From assembly GCA_963773765.1 (NCBI GenBank), contig CAVZCC010000005.1, positions 186,001 to 250,000 of the forward strand: a DNA stretch of 64,000 nt. The letters run 5' to 3'. Made by a program: the position numbers and the translations under genes. Positions 28,857 to 37,879 of the stretch are shown here, piece by piece (position 1 is the stretch's first letter; each line of letters opens with the position of its first letter). A model generated the notes under the pieces. It made no database searches. It had not been told where the DNA came from and saw only the letters and a program-made list of their open reading frames with translations. This DNA is from CAVZCC01 sp963773765. GTDB taxonomy: Bacteria; Actinomycetota; Acidimicrobiia; Acidimicrobiales; Microtrichaceae.

Positions 28857-30491
28857 GTGCCGTACAACATCGCCGACCTGTTCGAACACACCGTCGGACG
28901 TCGTCCCCGACCGTCTGGCCCTGATCGACCGGGACACGCGGCTGACCTATGCCCAGCTCGATGCCCGGGCCAACCGGTTCGGCCACTACCTCGCCGCCCG
29001 TGGCGTGCAGCCGGCCGACCACGTCGGCATCTACGCCATGAACTCCGAGGCCTGGGTCACGGCCATGCTGGGCTGCCTCAAGGTCCGGGCGGTCCCGATC
29101 AACGTCAACTACCGCTACGTGGAGGACGAGCTGTCCTACCTGATCGGCAACGCCGAGCTGGTGGCCTGCGTGTTCGACCGCGGAGTACGCCCCCCGCCTG
29201 TCCCACGTCATCGACGCATCACCCAGGCTGCGCACGCTGGTCCACATCGAGGACGGCTCCGGTGCCGACCTGGGCGCGCTGGGCTCGGTCGACTTCGAGG
29301 ACGCCGTGCGCCGCCGGGTCACCGGAGCGGGACTTCCCCGACCGCAGCGACGACGACATCTACATCATCTACACCGGCGGCACCACGGGCATGCCCAAGG
29401 GCGTCATGTGGCGCCACGAGGACATCTTCTTCGCCCTGGGCCAGGGGATCGACGCCCTGACCAACGAGCGGGTCGCCGACGAGTTCACCAAGTCCCAGAT
29501 GGCGGCGGCGTCGCCCACCGGCCTGGTCTTCTGCGTCATCCCACCGCTCATGCACGGTGCGGCGCAGATCGCCACGCTCAGCCAGTGGTTCATCGGATCG
29601 ACCATCGTCCTCCTGCCCAAGTTCTCCGCCGAGGCGGTGTGGCAGGCGGTCAACGACCACGGCGTGAACTCGGTGATCATCACCGGCGATGCCGTGGCCC
29701 GCCCGCTCATCGAGGCGCTGGAGGCCAACGAGGGCCGGTGGAACACCGACAGCCTGGTGTCGCTGTCCTCCAGTGCCGCGTTGTTCTCGCAGTCGGTCAA
29801 GGACCGGTTCCTCGACCGGTTCCCCAACCTCATCATCACCGACTCCATCGGGTCCACCGAGTCCGGCTTCAACGGCCTGACCTACGCGGCCAAGGGCGAC
29901 AAGGGCGAGGGCGGCGGACCCACCGTGGCACCGGGCCGCGACGTGGTCATCCTCGACGACGACCTGCAGGTCATCCCGCTGGGTGACGAGCGCGTCGGCA
30001 AGATGGGCCGGGGTGGCAACATCCCGCTCGGGTACTTCAACGACCCCGTGAAGACCGCGGAGAACTTCGTGATCGCGGCGGACGGCCGGCGTTACGCCGT
30101 GTCGGGCGACTTCGCCCGCTGGACCGAGGACGGCCAGCTGGTGATGCTGGGCCGGGGCACGGTGTCGATCAACTCCGGCGGCGAGAAGATCTACCCCGAG
30201 GAGGTCGAGCAGGCGCTCAAGGCCCACGGTGCGGTGTTCGACTGCATCGTGGTGGGCGTGCCGGACGAGCGCTGGGGCCAGCGGGTGGCCGCGGTGGTGC
30301 AGTGGCGGGACGGCGAGCGGGCCACGCTCGACGACCTGTGCTCCCATGCCCGGGAGCACGTGGCCGGCTACAAGGTCCCGCGGGAGCTGCACCAGGTGGA
30401 CGAGATCGTCCGGTCCCCGTCGGGCAAGCCCGACTACCCGTGGGCCAAGCAGCTGGCCGAGTCCGGCGCGGCCCACGTCGAGGGTCCCTGA
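28857..30491 (+). CDS. FadD19-like acyl-CoA (steroid side-chain) ligase, three frameshifts
   Basis: About 543 residues; an adenylate-forming ligase. Read through the shifts, it closely follows mycobacterial FadD19, which activates sterol side-chain acids: NIADLFEHTV, RLTYAQLDARANRFGHYL, INVNYRYVEDELSYLI, IIYTGGTTGMPKGVMWRHED (ATP loop), ITDSIGSTESGF, LGRGTVSINSGGEKIYPEEV and RSPSGKPDYPWAKQLA with the catalytic lysine. Extra bases near 28900, 29183 and 29325 each move the frame by one, so the three together restore it. The GTG start is leaderless, with TAGTTT six bases upstream and a KstR box over the promoter. Sterol or similar polycyclic acids are the likely substrates, inferred from homology and control. 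Confidence 0.85.
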   Translation: MPYNIADLFEHTVGRRPRPSGPDRPGHAADLCPARCPGQPVRPLPRRPWRAAGRPRRHLRHELRGLGHGHAGLPQGPGGPDQRQLPLRGGRAVLPDRQRRAGGLRVRPRSTPPACPTSSTHHPGCARWSTSRTAPVPTWARWARSTSRTPCAAGSPERDFPDRSDDDIYIIYTGGTTGMPKGVMWRHEDIFFALGQGIDALTNERVADEFTKSQMAAASPTGLVFCVIPPLMHGAAQIATLSQWFIGSTIVLLPKFSAEAVWQAVNDHGVNSVIITGDAVARPLIEALEANEGRWNTDSLVSLSSSAALFSQSVKDRFLDRFPNLIITDSIGSTESGFNGLTYAAKGDKGEGGGPTVAPGRDVVILDDDLQVIPLGDERVGKMGRGGNIPLGYFNDPVKTAENFVIAADGRRYAVSGDFARWTEDGQLVMLGRGTVSINSGGEKIYPEEVEQALKAHGAVFDCIVVGVPDERWGQRVAAVVQWRDGERATLDDLCSHAREHVAGYKVPRELHQVDEIVRSPSGKPDYPWAKQLAESGAAHVEGP

Positions 30492-30509
30492 CCCACCCCG
30501 TCGGACCGT

Positions 30510-31148
30510 TCAGCCCAGCAGCAGGTGGGCGGCCAGCAGCGCCATGAGACCGACCGCGCCGTAGCGCACGCCCACCACCGCACGCCCGGACAGCGTCGCG
30601 CCCATCACGTGGCCGAGGCCGACGAACCCGCTGTGCACGGCCAGCGACGCCAGGGCCATGCCCAGCACCCACCCCGCCGTGCCGACGCCCGCACCGCCCG
30701 ACACCACGATCCCGGCGTACACCACGATCGTCAGCGGGTTCAGGACCGTGAGGCCCAGGAACCCACCGGCCAGGCGTGTCCCCCGAACCGTCGCCAGGGC
30801 CCCGGGTGTCGATTCGTCGACGGTCCGACCGCCCACGGCACCCGAGTCCCGGGCCGGAGCCCGACGGGCCTCGACGAGCAGTCGGACGGCGACGGCCGCC
30901 AGCACGCCGACGGCGACCAGACGGAGCCAGGTGGCGTAGTCGGCCAGCGCGGCCGACAGCGCGGTCCCGGCCACGGCCGCCAGCACGGCGAACACGGTGT
31001 CACCCGCGGCCACGCCGACCGCGGCCGGGTACCCGGCCCGGATGCCCCGGGCCAGGCCCTGCTCGATGAGCAGGAGGGCGATCGGCCCCACCGCGACCAG
31101 GGCCGGGAGGCCGGTCAGGAAGCCGGTGATCACGTTGGTTGCCCGCAT
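30510..31148 (-). CDS. LysE/ArgO-family amino acid exporter
   Basis: 212 residues with six predicted membrane helices. The start FLTGLPALVAVGPIALLLIEQGLARG and the loop LGLTVLNPLTIVVYAGI correspond to the conserved GP...G and LNP motifs of LysE translocators. It exports basic or other amino acids. It is divergent from an Lrp/AsnC regulator with only 67 bases between starts, the classic arrangement of an exporter under amino-acid-sensing control. The ATG at 31148 is chosen as the first one before the conserved first helix. Confidence 0.88.
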   Translation of the reverse strand: MRATNVITGFLTGLPALVAVGPIALLLIEQGLARGIRAGYPAAVGVAAGDTVFAVLAAVAGTALSAALADYATWLRLVAVGVLAAVAVRLLVEARRAPARDSGAVGGRTVDESTPGALATVRGTRLAGGFLGLTVLNPLTIVVYAGIVVSGGAGVGTAGWVLGMALASLAVHSGFVGLGHVMGATLSGRAVVGVRYGAVGLMALLAAHLLLG

Positions 31149-31215
31149 GCACCGAGTGTGCACCGGTTCGGACCGGGTGACAGAGGGCGAGACCGGGCCG
31201 GTAGGGTGATTGACC

Positions 31216-31653
31216 GTGGATACCCCGTCGATCGACGTCCTTGACCGAGTGATCCTCGACGAGTTGCGACGGGAAGGCCGGATCAGCTGGCGGGAGCTGG
31301 GCCAGCGCATCGGCCTGGGCCCCACCGCCACCGCGGACCGGGTCCACCGACTGGAGCAGCTGGGCGTCATCCGGGGCTACCGGGCAGAGGTGGACCTGTC
31401 GGCCCTGGGCCTGGGGCTGCGGGCCATCACCGAGCTGGGACTGAGCCGGGGCACCGACCCGCACGCCTTCGAGGCCGAGCTGATGGAGACCCCCGAGGTG
31501 CAGGCGGCCATGCACGTCACGGGGGTCCTGGACTACGTCCTGCTGCTGGCCTGTCCGGACGTCCCCACCCTGGACCGGCTGCTCACCCACTGGAAGATGG
31601 AGTCCGGCGTGGAGGAGAGCTCCACCCGCATCCTGCTCCGCGACGTGGAGTGA
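31216..31653 (+). CDS. Lrp/AsnC-family regulator
   Basis: 145 residues. An N-terminal helix-turn-helix (IDVLDRVILDELRREGRISW, RIGLGPTATADRVHRLEQLGVI) is followed by the RAM ligand-binding barrel (AAMHVTGVLDYVLLLACPDV). I chose the GTG at 31216: TAGGGT lies eight bases upstream (31202-31207), consistent with a leaderless transcript; an in-frame TTG at 31210 is the alternative. It probably senses an amino acid and controls the divergent LysE exporter. Confidence 0.88.
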   Translation: MDTPSIDVLDRVILDELRREGRISWRELGQRIGLGPTATADRVHRLEQLGVIRGYRAEVDLSALGLGLRAITELGLSRGTDPHAFEAELMETPEVQAAMHVTGVLDYVLLLACPDVPTLDRLLTHWKMESGVEESSTRILLRDVE

Positions 31654-31709
31654 GCATCGTTCCTCCGGTCGTCTCCGGCGCCCCCGAGTGCCCCCCGAGC
31701 GCCGAACTC

Positions 31710-31744
31710 GTAGGAATCCGACCTCTCGGCGGTCGCATCCCTAC
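31710..31744. terminator. Long imperfect hairpin between convergent genes
   Basis: Twelve of fourteen positions pair between GTAGGAATCCGACC (31710-31723) and GGTCGCATCCCTAC (31731-31744) around a seven-base loop. It sits between the convergent Lrp and ABC-F genes and could end transcription in both directions. A G-rich tract follows at 31756-31812. Confidence 0.45.
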
Positions 31745-31825
31745 AACAACGCGATGGGGCGGGCAGGGCGGGCACGCGGGGCGGGGCGGGGCGGGCGGGC
31801 AGGTGGGGAGGGCGGTCCGGTCGGG

Positions 31826-33801
31826 TCAGCCGGCGGCGTCGAGGTCCTCCTGGGCCTGCTCCCACTCGGCCATGAGGGCGGCCACCTGCTCCTGGGCCGC
31901 CTCGTGCAGGTCGGCCAGCTCCCGCACCTTCTGGTGGTCGTCGTAGATCTCCGGGTCCGCCAGCTGGGCGTGCAGCGACTCCACCTCGGCCTCGGCCTTG
32001 AGGACCCGGCGCTCCAGCTTCTGGACCCGTGACCGCAGGTCCTTGGTCGACCGCTGGCGGGCCTGGCGCTCCCCCGCGGTCTGGCGGCGGGCCTCGGCCT
32101 TGTTCGGCCGGCGTCCCGCGCCCGGCCCCGACCGCAGCCGCGGCGACCGGCGCGGCCGATGCCCGCCCGGCGGCCGCGGTGGTACCACGGGGCGCCAGCA
32201 CCTCCTCCTCCACACCCGGGTGGTAGGTCACCCTGCCGTCGCGGACCTCGAGCAGCGCGTCGGCCACGGAGCGGATCAGGTACCGGTCGTGGGTGACCAG
32301 CAGCACCGTGCCCGGGTAGGCGACGAGCGCGTCCTCCAGCACGTCGCAGCTGGGCAGGTCCAGGTGGTTCGTGGGCTCGTCCAGCACCAGCAGGTTGACG
32401 GGGTTGACCATGATCCGGGCCAACGCCAGCCGGGTGCGCTCGCCGCCGGAGAGGTCACCGACCCGCCGGTCCACCGCGTCGCCCCGGAACCCGAAGCTGC
32501 CCAGGACCGAGCGCAGGTTCCGGCCGTGCTCCTCGCCCACCGCGGCCCGGAGCTCCTCCAGCACCGTGCGGTCGAAGCGGAGGGCGTCCACCTGGTGCTG
32601 GGCGAACTCGGCGATGTCCACGTTCGCCCCCAGCGTGACCGTGCCCGCCATCGGCGCGGAGCCGGCCCAGCAGCAGGTTCAGCAACGTGGTCTTGCCCGC
32701 CCCGTTGGGGCCGATCAGGGCCAGCTTCTGGCCCCGCTCCACCACCAGGTCGATGTCGCTCAGCACCGGGACGCCGTCGAAGCCGACGCTGGCGCCGGAC
32801 ACCTCCACCACCACCCGGGACGACCGCTGTGGCTCCGGGAAGGCGAACCGGGCCTTCAGCTCCTTGGGGGCAGGGGCCTCCAGACGTTCCAGCCGCTCCA
32901 GGGTCTTGATGCGGGACTGCACCTGGCGGGCCTTGGTGGCCTTGTAGCGGAACCGCTCGATGAACCGCTCGGCGTGGGCGAGCTGGCGCTCCTGGGCCGA
33001 CGCCGCGGCCCGGGCCGCGGCCAGGCGGTCCTCCCGCTGCACCACGAACTCGGCGAACCCGCCGACGTACTCCGTGGCGTGCCCGTCGGCCACCTCCACC
33101 ACCCGTTCGGCCACCGCGTCGATGAAGTCACGGTCGTGGCTCACGAACAGGATCGCCCCGGGCCAGGACTGCAGGTGCTGCTCCAGCCACGCCACCGACT
33201 CCACGTCCAGGTGGTTGGTCGGCTCGTCCAGCACCAGCAGGTCGGGCGAGCTCAACATGAGCCGGGCCAGCGCCACACGCATCCGCCACCCGCCGGACAG
33301 GTCCTGCACCGGTCGGTCGCCGTCGTCGTGGGAGAAGCCCAGACCGGCCAGCACCCGGCGGGCCTCGGCCTCCACGCCGTAGCCGCCCAGGGTCTCGAAC
33401 CGGTGCTGCACCTCGCCGTAGGCGGTGAGGGCGTGTTGGTGGGCGTCGTCGTCCGCGTCGGGTCCGTCGGGCCCGGTGGCGGCCACGTCGGCGGCCAGAC
33501 GGGCCAGCTGGTCCTCCAGGTCGGTCACGTGGGCCGCCCCCCGCAGCACCTCGTCGATGACCGAGCCGTCGATCTGCTCGGTCAGCTCCTGGGGCAGGTA
33601 GCCGATCCGGGACCCCTTGGCCACGTGGACCTCACCGGCGTCGGCCCGCTGCAGCCCCACGATGATCTCCAGGATCGTGGTCTTGCCCACCCCGTTGCCA
33701 CCCACGAGCGCGACCCGCCGACCCGGGACCAACCGGAGGGAGACGTCGCTGAAGAGGGTGCGGCCACCGTGGGCTTTCGCCAGGCCGGAGACGGAGATCA
33801 T
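31826..33801 (-). CDS. ABC-F family ATPase (ribosome-associated), two frameshifts
   Basis: About 658 residues: two ABC ATPase domains joined by a charged linker and no membrane part, i.e. the ABC-F family that acts on the ribosome E site. Domain 1: Walker A VGGNGVGKTT, signature LSGGWRMRVALAR, Walker B LLVLDEPTNHLD. Linker: ERFIERFRYKATKARQVQSR. Domain 2: GPNGAGKTT, LSGGERTRLALAR, LLVLDEPTNHLD. The C-terminal coiled coil is KAEARRQTAGERQARQ...RVQKLERRVLKAEAEVE. Frames change near 32660 and near 32115; the motifs themselves are all intact. Whether it is a translation factor or an antibiotic-protection protein cannot be decided. It is 65 bases downstream of an acyl-CoA ligase on the same strand. 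Confidence 0.87.
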
Positions 33802-33866
33802 CGGCCCGACACGGTAGGTGACGCGGGGCGGCCGACCAGCAGCGGCTCCCGGCGGCCACGGGCCGA

Positions 33867-35495
33867 TCAGCCCTCGGCCGCGACCGTCCTGGCCCAGCGG
33901 TAGTCGGCCTTGCCCGCAGGCGAGCGGACCACGGCGTCCACCACCACCACGTCACGGGGCAGCTTGTAGCCGGCCAATTGGCCCCGGCAGTGTTCCACCA
34001 GCTCCTCCAGCACCACCACGGTGCCGGGAGTGGGCTGGACCACCGCGGTGACCTGCTCACCCCAGCGCTCGTGGGGCACGCCCACCACCACCACGTCGTA
34101 CACGGCGGGGTGGCCCTTGAGGACGCCCTCGACCTCCTCCGGGTAGACCTTCTCACCGCCGGTGTTGATGCTGACCGATCCCCGGCCCAGCAGCACGATG
34201 GAGCCGTCGGCCTCCACCGTGGCCATGTCACCGGACAGGACGTAGCGCCGGCCGTCGATCTCCACGAAGGTCTCCGCCGTCTTCTCCGGCGCGTTGTGGT
34301 ACCGCAGCGGCAGGTACCCGGTGTGGGCCACCCGGCCGATCACGCCGCTGCCCGGCGCCACCTCCCGGTGGGACTCGTCGAGCACCTTGGTGCCGTCCAT
34401 CACGTTGTCGAACCGGGTCACGGAGCCGGCGTCCGCCCCGGGCTCGAGCCGCTGGCTGCCCTGGATGCCGGTCTCGGAGGACCCGAACCCGTCGGTCAGC
34501 ACCACGCCCGGCATCATCGACTGCAGGCGAGCCTTGGTGCCCGCCGTCAGCGGGGCGCCGCCGTTGGAGAACGCGAACAGGGTGGAGGTGTCGTAGGGGC
34601 CGTGCTCGTCCCAGGCGTCGCACAGCGGCCGGGCCATGGCGTCGCCCACCACGGTGGTGGTGGAGACCTTCTCCTCCTCGATGGTGCGCCAGACCACCTC
34701 GGGGTCGAACGGCCCGGTGTGCAGCACCACCTTGGCCCCGCACAGCAGCCACATGAACGACACCCACTGGGCCGCGGCGTGCATGAGCGGGGCGAGCGCG
34801 TAGAAGACGAAGTCGAAGTCGATGATGCGGCCCACCATCTCCTCCGGCGACGCCACCGGGCCGTTCAGGCGCATGGGGTCTCCCCCGCCGATGCAGCCGA
34901 AGAACGCGTCGCCCATGCGCCACACCACGCCCTTGGGCATGCCGGTGGTGCCGCCGGTGTAGATCACGTAGAGATCGTCGTCCCCGCGGCCGTCCACCAC
35001 CGGGCGGTCGGAGGGCGCCGCTCCCAGCGCCGCGTCGTAGTCGGTGCCACCGGGCACCCGGTCCAGGCTGGGGTCGAGCCCCGAGTCGTCGGCCACCACC
35101 AGGGTGTGGCGCAGCGTCGGCACGTCGCGGGCGATCTCGGCCACGCGGGGCCCGAACTGCTGCTGGCACACCACGGCCACGAGGCCGGCATCGTTGAACA
35201 GGTAGCGCAACTCGTCGGTGACGTAGCGGTAGTTGATGTTGACGGGCACGGCCCGCAGCTTGAAGCAGGCCAGCAGCGTCTCCAGGTACTCCGTGCTGTT
35301 GGTCAGGTAGCAGCCCACGAAGTCCCCCGGCCCCACCCCCTCGGCCGAGAGGTGGTTGGCCAACCGGTTGGCCCGCCCCTCCAGCTGGGCGTAGGTCAGG
35401 CGGCGCCCGCCGCAGACCACGGCCTCGCGGTCACCGACCCGGTCGGCCACGGCCTCCCACTGGTCGGCCAGGTTGTACGTGTGCGGTTCCACCAT
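33867..35495 (-). CDS. FadD19-like acyl-CoA ligase (intact)
   Basis: 542 residues, uninterrupted. Its sequence follows the same FadD19-type pattern as the gene at 28857: RLTYAQLEGRANRLANHL, VNINYRYVTDELRYLF, VIYTGGTTGMPKGVVWR (ATP loop), LTDGFGSSETGIQG, LGRGSVSINTGGEKVYPEEV and RSPAGKADYRWAR with the catalytic lysine. The ATG at 35495 has TACCGT eight bases upstream (35504-35509 on this strand), fitting a leaderless transcript; an in-frame ATG seven codons upstream is the alternative. No KstR box is present here. A 17-base tandem repeat lies immediately upstream. The substrate is probably a polycyclic or long-chain acid, by homology only. Confidence 0.88.
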   Translation of the reverse strand: MVEPHTYNLADQWEAVADRVGDREAVVCGGRRLTYAQLEGRANRLANHLSAEGVGPGDFVGCYLTNSTEYLETLLACFKLRAVPVNINYRYVTDELRYLFNDAGLVAVVCQQQFGPRVAEIARDVPTLRHTLVVADDSGLDPSLDRVPGGTDYDAALGAAPSDRPVVDGRGDDDLYVIYTGGTTGMPKGVVWRMGDAFFGCIGGGDPMRLNGPVASPEEMVGRIIDFDFVFYALAPLMHAAAQWVSFMWLLCGAKVVLHTGPFDPEVVWRTIEEEKVSTTTVVGDAMARPLCDAWDEHGPYDTSTLFAFSNGGAPLTAGTKARLQSMMPGVVLTDGFGSSETGIQGSQRLEPGADAGSVTRFDNVMDGTKVLDESHREVAPGSGVIGRVAHTGYLPLRYHNAPEKTAETFVEIDGRRYVLSGDMATVEADGSIVLLGRGSVSINTGGEKVYPEEVEGVLKGHPAVYDVVVVGVPHERWGEQVTAVVQPTPGTVVVLEELVEHCRGQLAGYKLPRDVVVVDAVVRSPAGKADYRWARTVAAEG

Positions 35496-35519
35496 GGCCG
35501 GGGACGGTAGCCGCATCCC

Positions 35520-35604
35520 GCGCCACGTTCCTGAAGGCGCCACGTTCCTGAGGGCGCCACGTTCCTGAGGGCGCCACGGTCCTGAGGGCGCCATGGTCCG
35601 GGAA
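35520..35604. repeat. 17-bp direct tandem repeat, about five copies
   Basis: The unit GCGCCACGTTCCTGAGG is repeated at 35520, 35537, 35554, 35571 and, more diverged, 35588. It starts 25 bases upstream of the start codon of the acyl-CoA ligase at 35495. The 301-base gap from 35496 to 35796 contains only this repeat and the hairpin at 35610; I see no gene in it. Confidence 0.85.
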
Positions 35605-35609
35605 CGCAT

Positions 35610-35648
35610 CGGGCCCGGTTCCGCCTGATGGGGACGGAACCGGGCCCG
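35610..35648. terminator. Strong hairpin downstream of the double TetR gene
   Basis: A perfect 14-base-pair stem (CGGGCCCGGTTCCG with its complement) around an 11-base loop, about 150 bases past the stop of the minus-strand regulator at 35797. The likely role is transcription termination before the tandem repeat and the next gene. There is no T-tract. Confidence 0.55.
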
Positions 35649-35796
35649 GCTGGCTGAGATGGGTGACGGCGATGGGGCGAACCGCTGAACCCGCTCTCGT
35701 TCGTCAGTGTGCCCTCAACGACACGGGCGGTCAGAAGCGGGGGGCCCGATTTCACCGCCCGTTCACCGTTTCCGGCGAGGATTCCCGCGCACTTGT

Positions 35797-37074
35797 TCAG
35801 TTTTGTGGGAGCAGTCGCATGACCACGTCGGCGATGTGGGCCGGAGCGACATCGGGCCTGGTCATGGCGAAGCCCAGCAGGGTGTCGATCATGAGCGCCG
35901 TCAGCTCGTACAGGCCGTCGGGGGACAGGTCCGTCACGGGTTCCGCAGCCGCGTACAGGATCGGGCCGATGGGCACCTGGAAGCGGACGTCGTCGATCGC
36001 GGAGACCTTCGGCGCGACGAGCTCGGCGCCCAGCCGTTCCGCCAACAGCGCCCGGGCGCACTGGCGGTCCGCCTGGGCCCGACGGGCCAGCTCGCACATG
36101 AGGTCCACCACCCCCAGCAGCGGGTCCACGTGCGCCCGGCGGGTGGCTGCCTCCTCCACTGCCTCGACATGACGGAAGAAGGACACCGCCGCCACCCGGC
36201 GCACGGTGCCGAACCGGTTGGCCACGTCCCGGACGGGACGACCCATCGTCCGGGCCACCTCCGTCATCGTGACGTCGTCGAAGCGCTCCACGAAGAGCTC
36301 CGCGGCCGCGGGCGCGAGCTCCCGCTGCTCCTCCACGTCGGCCAGCTCCCGGTCCGAGGGCTCCACCAGGCCGAGGGGGTCCACCAGGTTGGGCAGGCGG
36401 ACCTCCAGCTCGGCCAGCTCCCGGGAACGCTCGACCGGCGCGGTGATGGCGCTCACCAGGCCCACCACGATGTCGCCGTAGAGCGTCGGGCGGACCGATC
36501 GGTCCACCATCCACTGCTGGATCAGCCAGGACGGACCCATCCGGGCGAGGGTCTCCGCCTCGAACGGCTCGACCCAGTGGAGGCCGAGGCGCCCCAGGAC
36601 CCGGTCGTACAGCGCGGCCACCTTCGGGAGGAAGGACCCCCAGTACTTGGTGTTCAGGCGGTCGGACATGCGATCGCCGTCCACCGTGGAACCGGTGGCG
36701 GCGAACAGGCGCATGATCCGCCGGGCGAAGCGCTGCTCCTCGTCGGAGGTCAGGCGGGCCCAGTTCAGGTCCGACGCCAGCCGGATGGCATCAGCCAGGT
36801 TGCCGGCGTGGTCCAGGATCACGTCCTCGACACCCTCCAGGTCCGTGAGGGGCGCCATGGTGGAGCGCTCGAGCAGCCAGTCCGCCATGGCGTCCGCCAG
36901 CTCCGCCGTCGTGCCGAAGTGGTAGGTGACCGAGGACGGAGCGACCCCGGCCCGGGCGGCCACGTCCCGGATCGACACCCCGGCCAGGAGCTGTTCCACG
37001 CCCAGGTCGTCGATCTCGTCCCAGGCCGCCGCGAGGATCCGGTCACGGGCGGCCTCACCCTTCCGTGTGGCCAT
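35797..37074 (-). CDS. Double TetR-like transcriptional regulator
   Basis: 425 residues, twice the usual TetR length. The first DNA-binding domain is canonical: ARDRILAAAWDEIDDLGVEQL, VSIRDVAARAGVAPSSVTYHF, GTTAELADAM. A second, more diverged one begins near residue 235: APAAAELFVERFDDVTMTEVARTMGRPVRDVANRFGTV. Each is followed by a helical ligand-binding-like region (ILDHAGNLADAIRLASDLNW, and DLMCELARRAQADRQCARALL). It is therefore an apparent internal duplication that could bind two operator halves as a monomer. It is cotranscribed with the hypothetical gene seven bases upstream. Its operator is unknown; the CTGACG palindromes elsewhere in the window are one candidate. Confidence 0.8.
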   Translation of the reverse strand: MATRKGEAARDRILAAAWDEIDDLGVEQLLAGVSIRDVAARAGVAPSSVTYHFGTTAELADAMADWLLERSTMAPLTDLEGVEDVILDHAGNLADAIRLASDLNWARLTSDEEQRFARRIMRLFAATGSTVDGDRMSDRLNTKYWGSFLPKVAALYDRVLGRLGLHWVEPFEAETLARMGPSWLIQQWMVDRSVRPTLYGDIVVGLVSAITAPVERSRELAELEVRLPNLVDPLGLVEPSDRELADVEEQRELAPAAAELFVERFDDVTMTEVARTMGRPVRDVANRFGTVRRVAAVSFFRHVEAVEEAATRRAHVDPLLGVVDLMCELARRAQADRQCARALLAERLGAELVAPKVSAIDDVRFQVPIGPILYAAAEPVTDLSPDGLYELTALMIDTLLGFAMTRPDVAPAHIADVVMRLLPQN

Positions 37075-37081
37075 GCGGCCC

Positions 37082-37855
37082 TCAGGATGGCACAGCGAGG
37101 CGGGCCCCCTGCGGCGTGGTCCGCTCGACCGCGGTGCGCTGCACGATGCCGACGCCGTCGGTGACGGACACGGTGTTGGCGCACCCGCCGTCGGCGTGGC
37201 GCTGGTAGTTCACCGAACAGGTCGGCGGGGCGTCGGTGGAGCCGTCGGCCCGGATGACCTGCGGGTCCGACCACCGCACCGCCACCGACGGGTGGTCGCA
37301 GCGGGCGAACACCTCGGACCACATCACCACCCCGACGATCCGGTCGCCGGCCGGCAGCAGGTCCCGGATGACGGTCCGGTTCCCGTCGGCGTCGGTGACC
37401 GACCCCCGCCACGCCGTCCCGCCCGCCACCCGTGCGATCGTCAGCCGGTAGGGCGTGCCGGGTCGCCACGGGTAGTCCCGGGTGTGGGGGTTGCCCAGCG
37501 CCGAGGGCAGCGCCGAGTCCGTGCCGTCGAGGATGCGGCCCGAGGCGTCGTACCCACCCCAGTTGGCCGCGGTGGACCCCGGATGCTGGGGGTGCCACTG
37601 CAGGCCCAGGTGGGCGCCTCCCGCAGGCCGGCCCCGTCCGTCGGCGAAGTCCGCCTGCAGGGCCCAGAAGTAGAGCCGGTCCACCACGGGCGGCTCCAGG
37701 ACCTCCAGGGTGACGGAGGCCGCCACGGCATCACCCCGGTACTCCCAGCGCAGGTGCATCGACGACGCGCCGTTGGCCGACGGTGGGGAGCCGGTCGTCC
37801 GGCCCCCGCCGCCCCCACCCAGGAACCGCCGCCACCAGGGCTGCGTGTCGGTCAT
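37082..37855 (-). CDS. Hypothetical protein, possible lectin-like (DUF3472-like) fold
   Basis: 257 residues, starting MTDTQPWWRRFLGGGGGG at an ATG that overlaps a KstR-like box. The body is predicted mostly beta: MHLRWEYRGDAVAASVTLEVLE, YFWALQADFADGRGRPAGGAHLGLQWHP, GGYDASGRIL, and paired Cys in PPTCSVNYQRHADGGCANTV near the C terminus. Repeated W/G-rich strands recall DUF3472-type sandwich proteins, but I cannot confirm a family. There is no signal peptide. It precedes the double TetR gene by seven bases, so the two likely form an operon, divergent from the amidohydrolase. Confidence 0.6.
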   Translation of the reverse strand: MTDTQPWWRRFLGGGGGGRTTGSPPSANGASSMHLRWEYRGDAVAASVTLEVLEPPVVDRLYFWALQADFADGRGRPAGGAHLGLQWHPQHPGSTAANWGGYDASGRILDGTDSALPSALGNPHTRDYPWRPGTPYRLTIARVAGGTAWRGSVTDADGNRTVIRDLLPAGDRIVGVVMWSEVFARCDHPSVAVRWSDPQVIRADGSTDAPPTCSVNYQRHADGGCANTVSVTDGVGIVQRTAVERTTPQGARLAVPS

Positions 37856-37868
37856 GGAATCTGTTCTA
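37855..37868. promoter_or_regulatory. KstR-like box between divergent hypothetical gene and amidohydrolase
   Basis: TGGAATCTGTTCTA differs from TNNAACNNGTTNNA at one fixed position (AAT for AAC). It overlaps the start codon of the minus-strand gene and a TAGTTT -10 box (37867-37872) seven bases before the plus-strand ATG at 37880, the same geometry as at 28833. Confidence 0.5.
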
Positions 37869-37879
37869 GTTTCCCCGCC

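Noticed and set aside
28857..29345. Two separate genes for the N-terminal and C-terminal parts of the FadD19-like ligase
   Set aside because: The three shifts together restore the frame, and the conserved text is continuous across them, so one gene is far more likely.
35520..35604. CRISPR array
   Set aside because: The 17-base units are directly contiguous with no spacers and no cas genes are near, so it is a plain tandem repeat.
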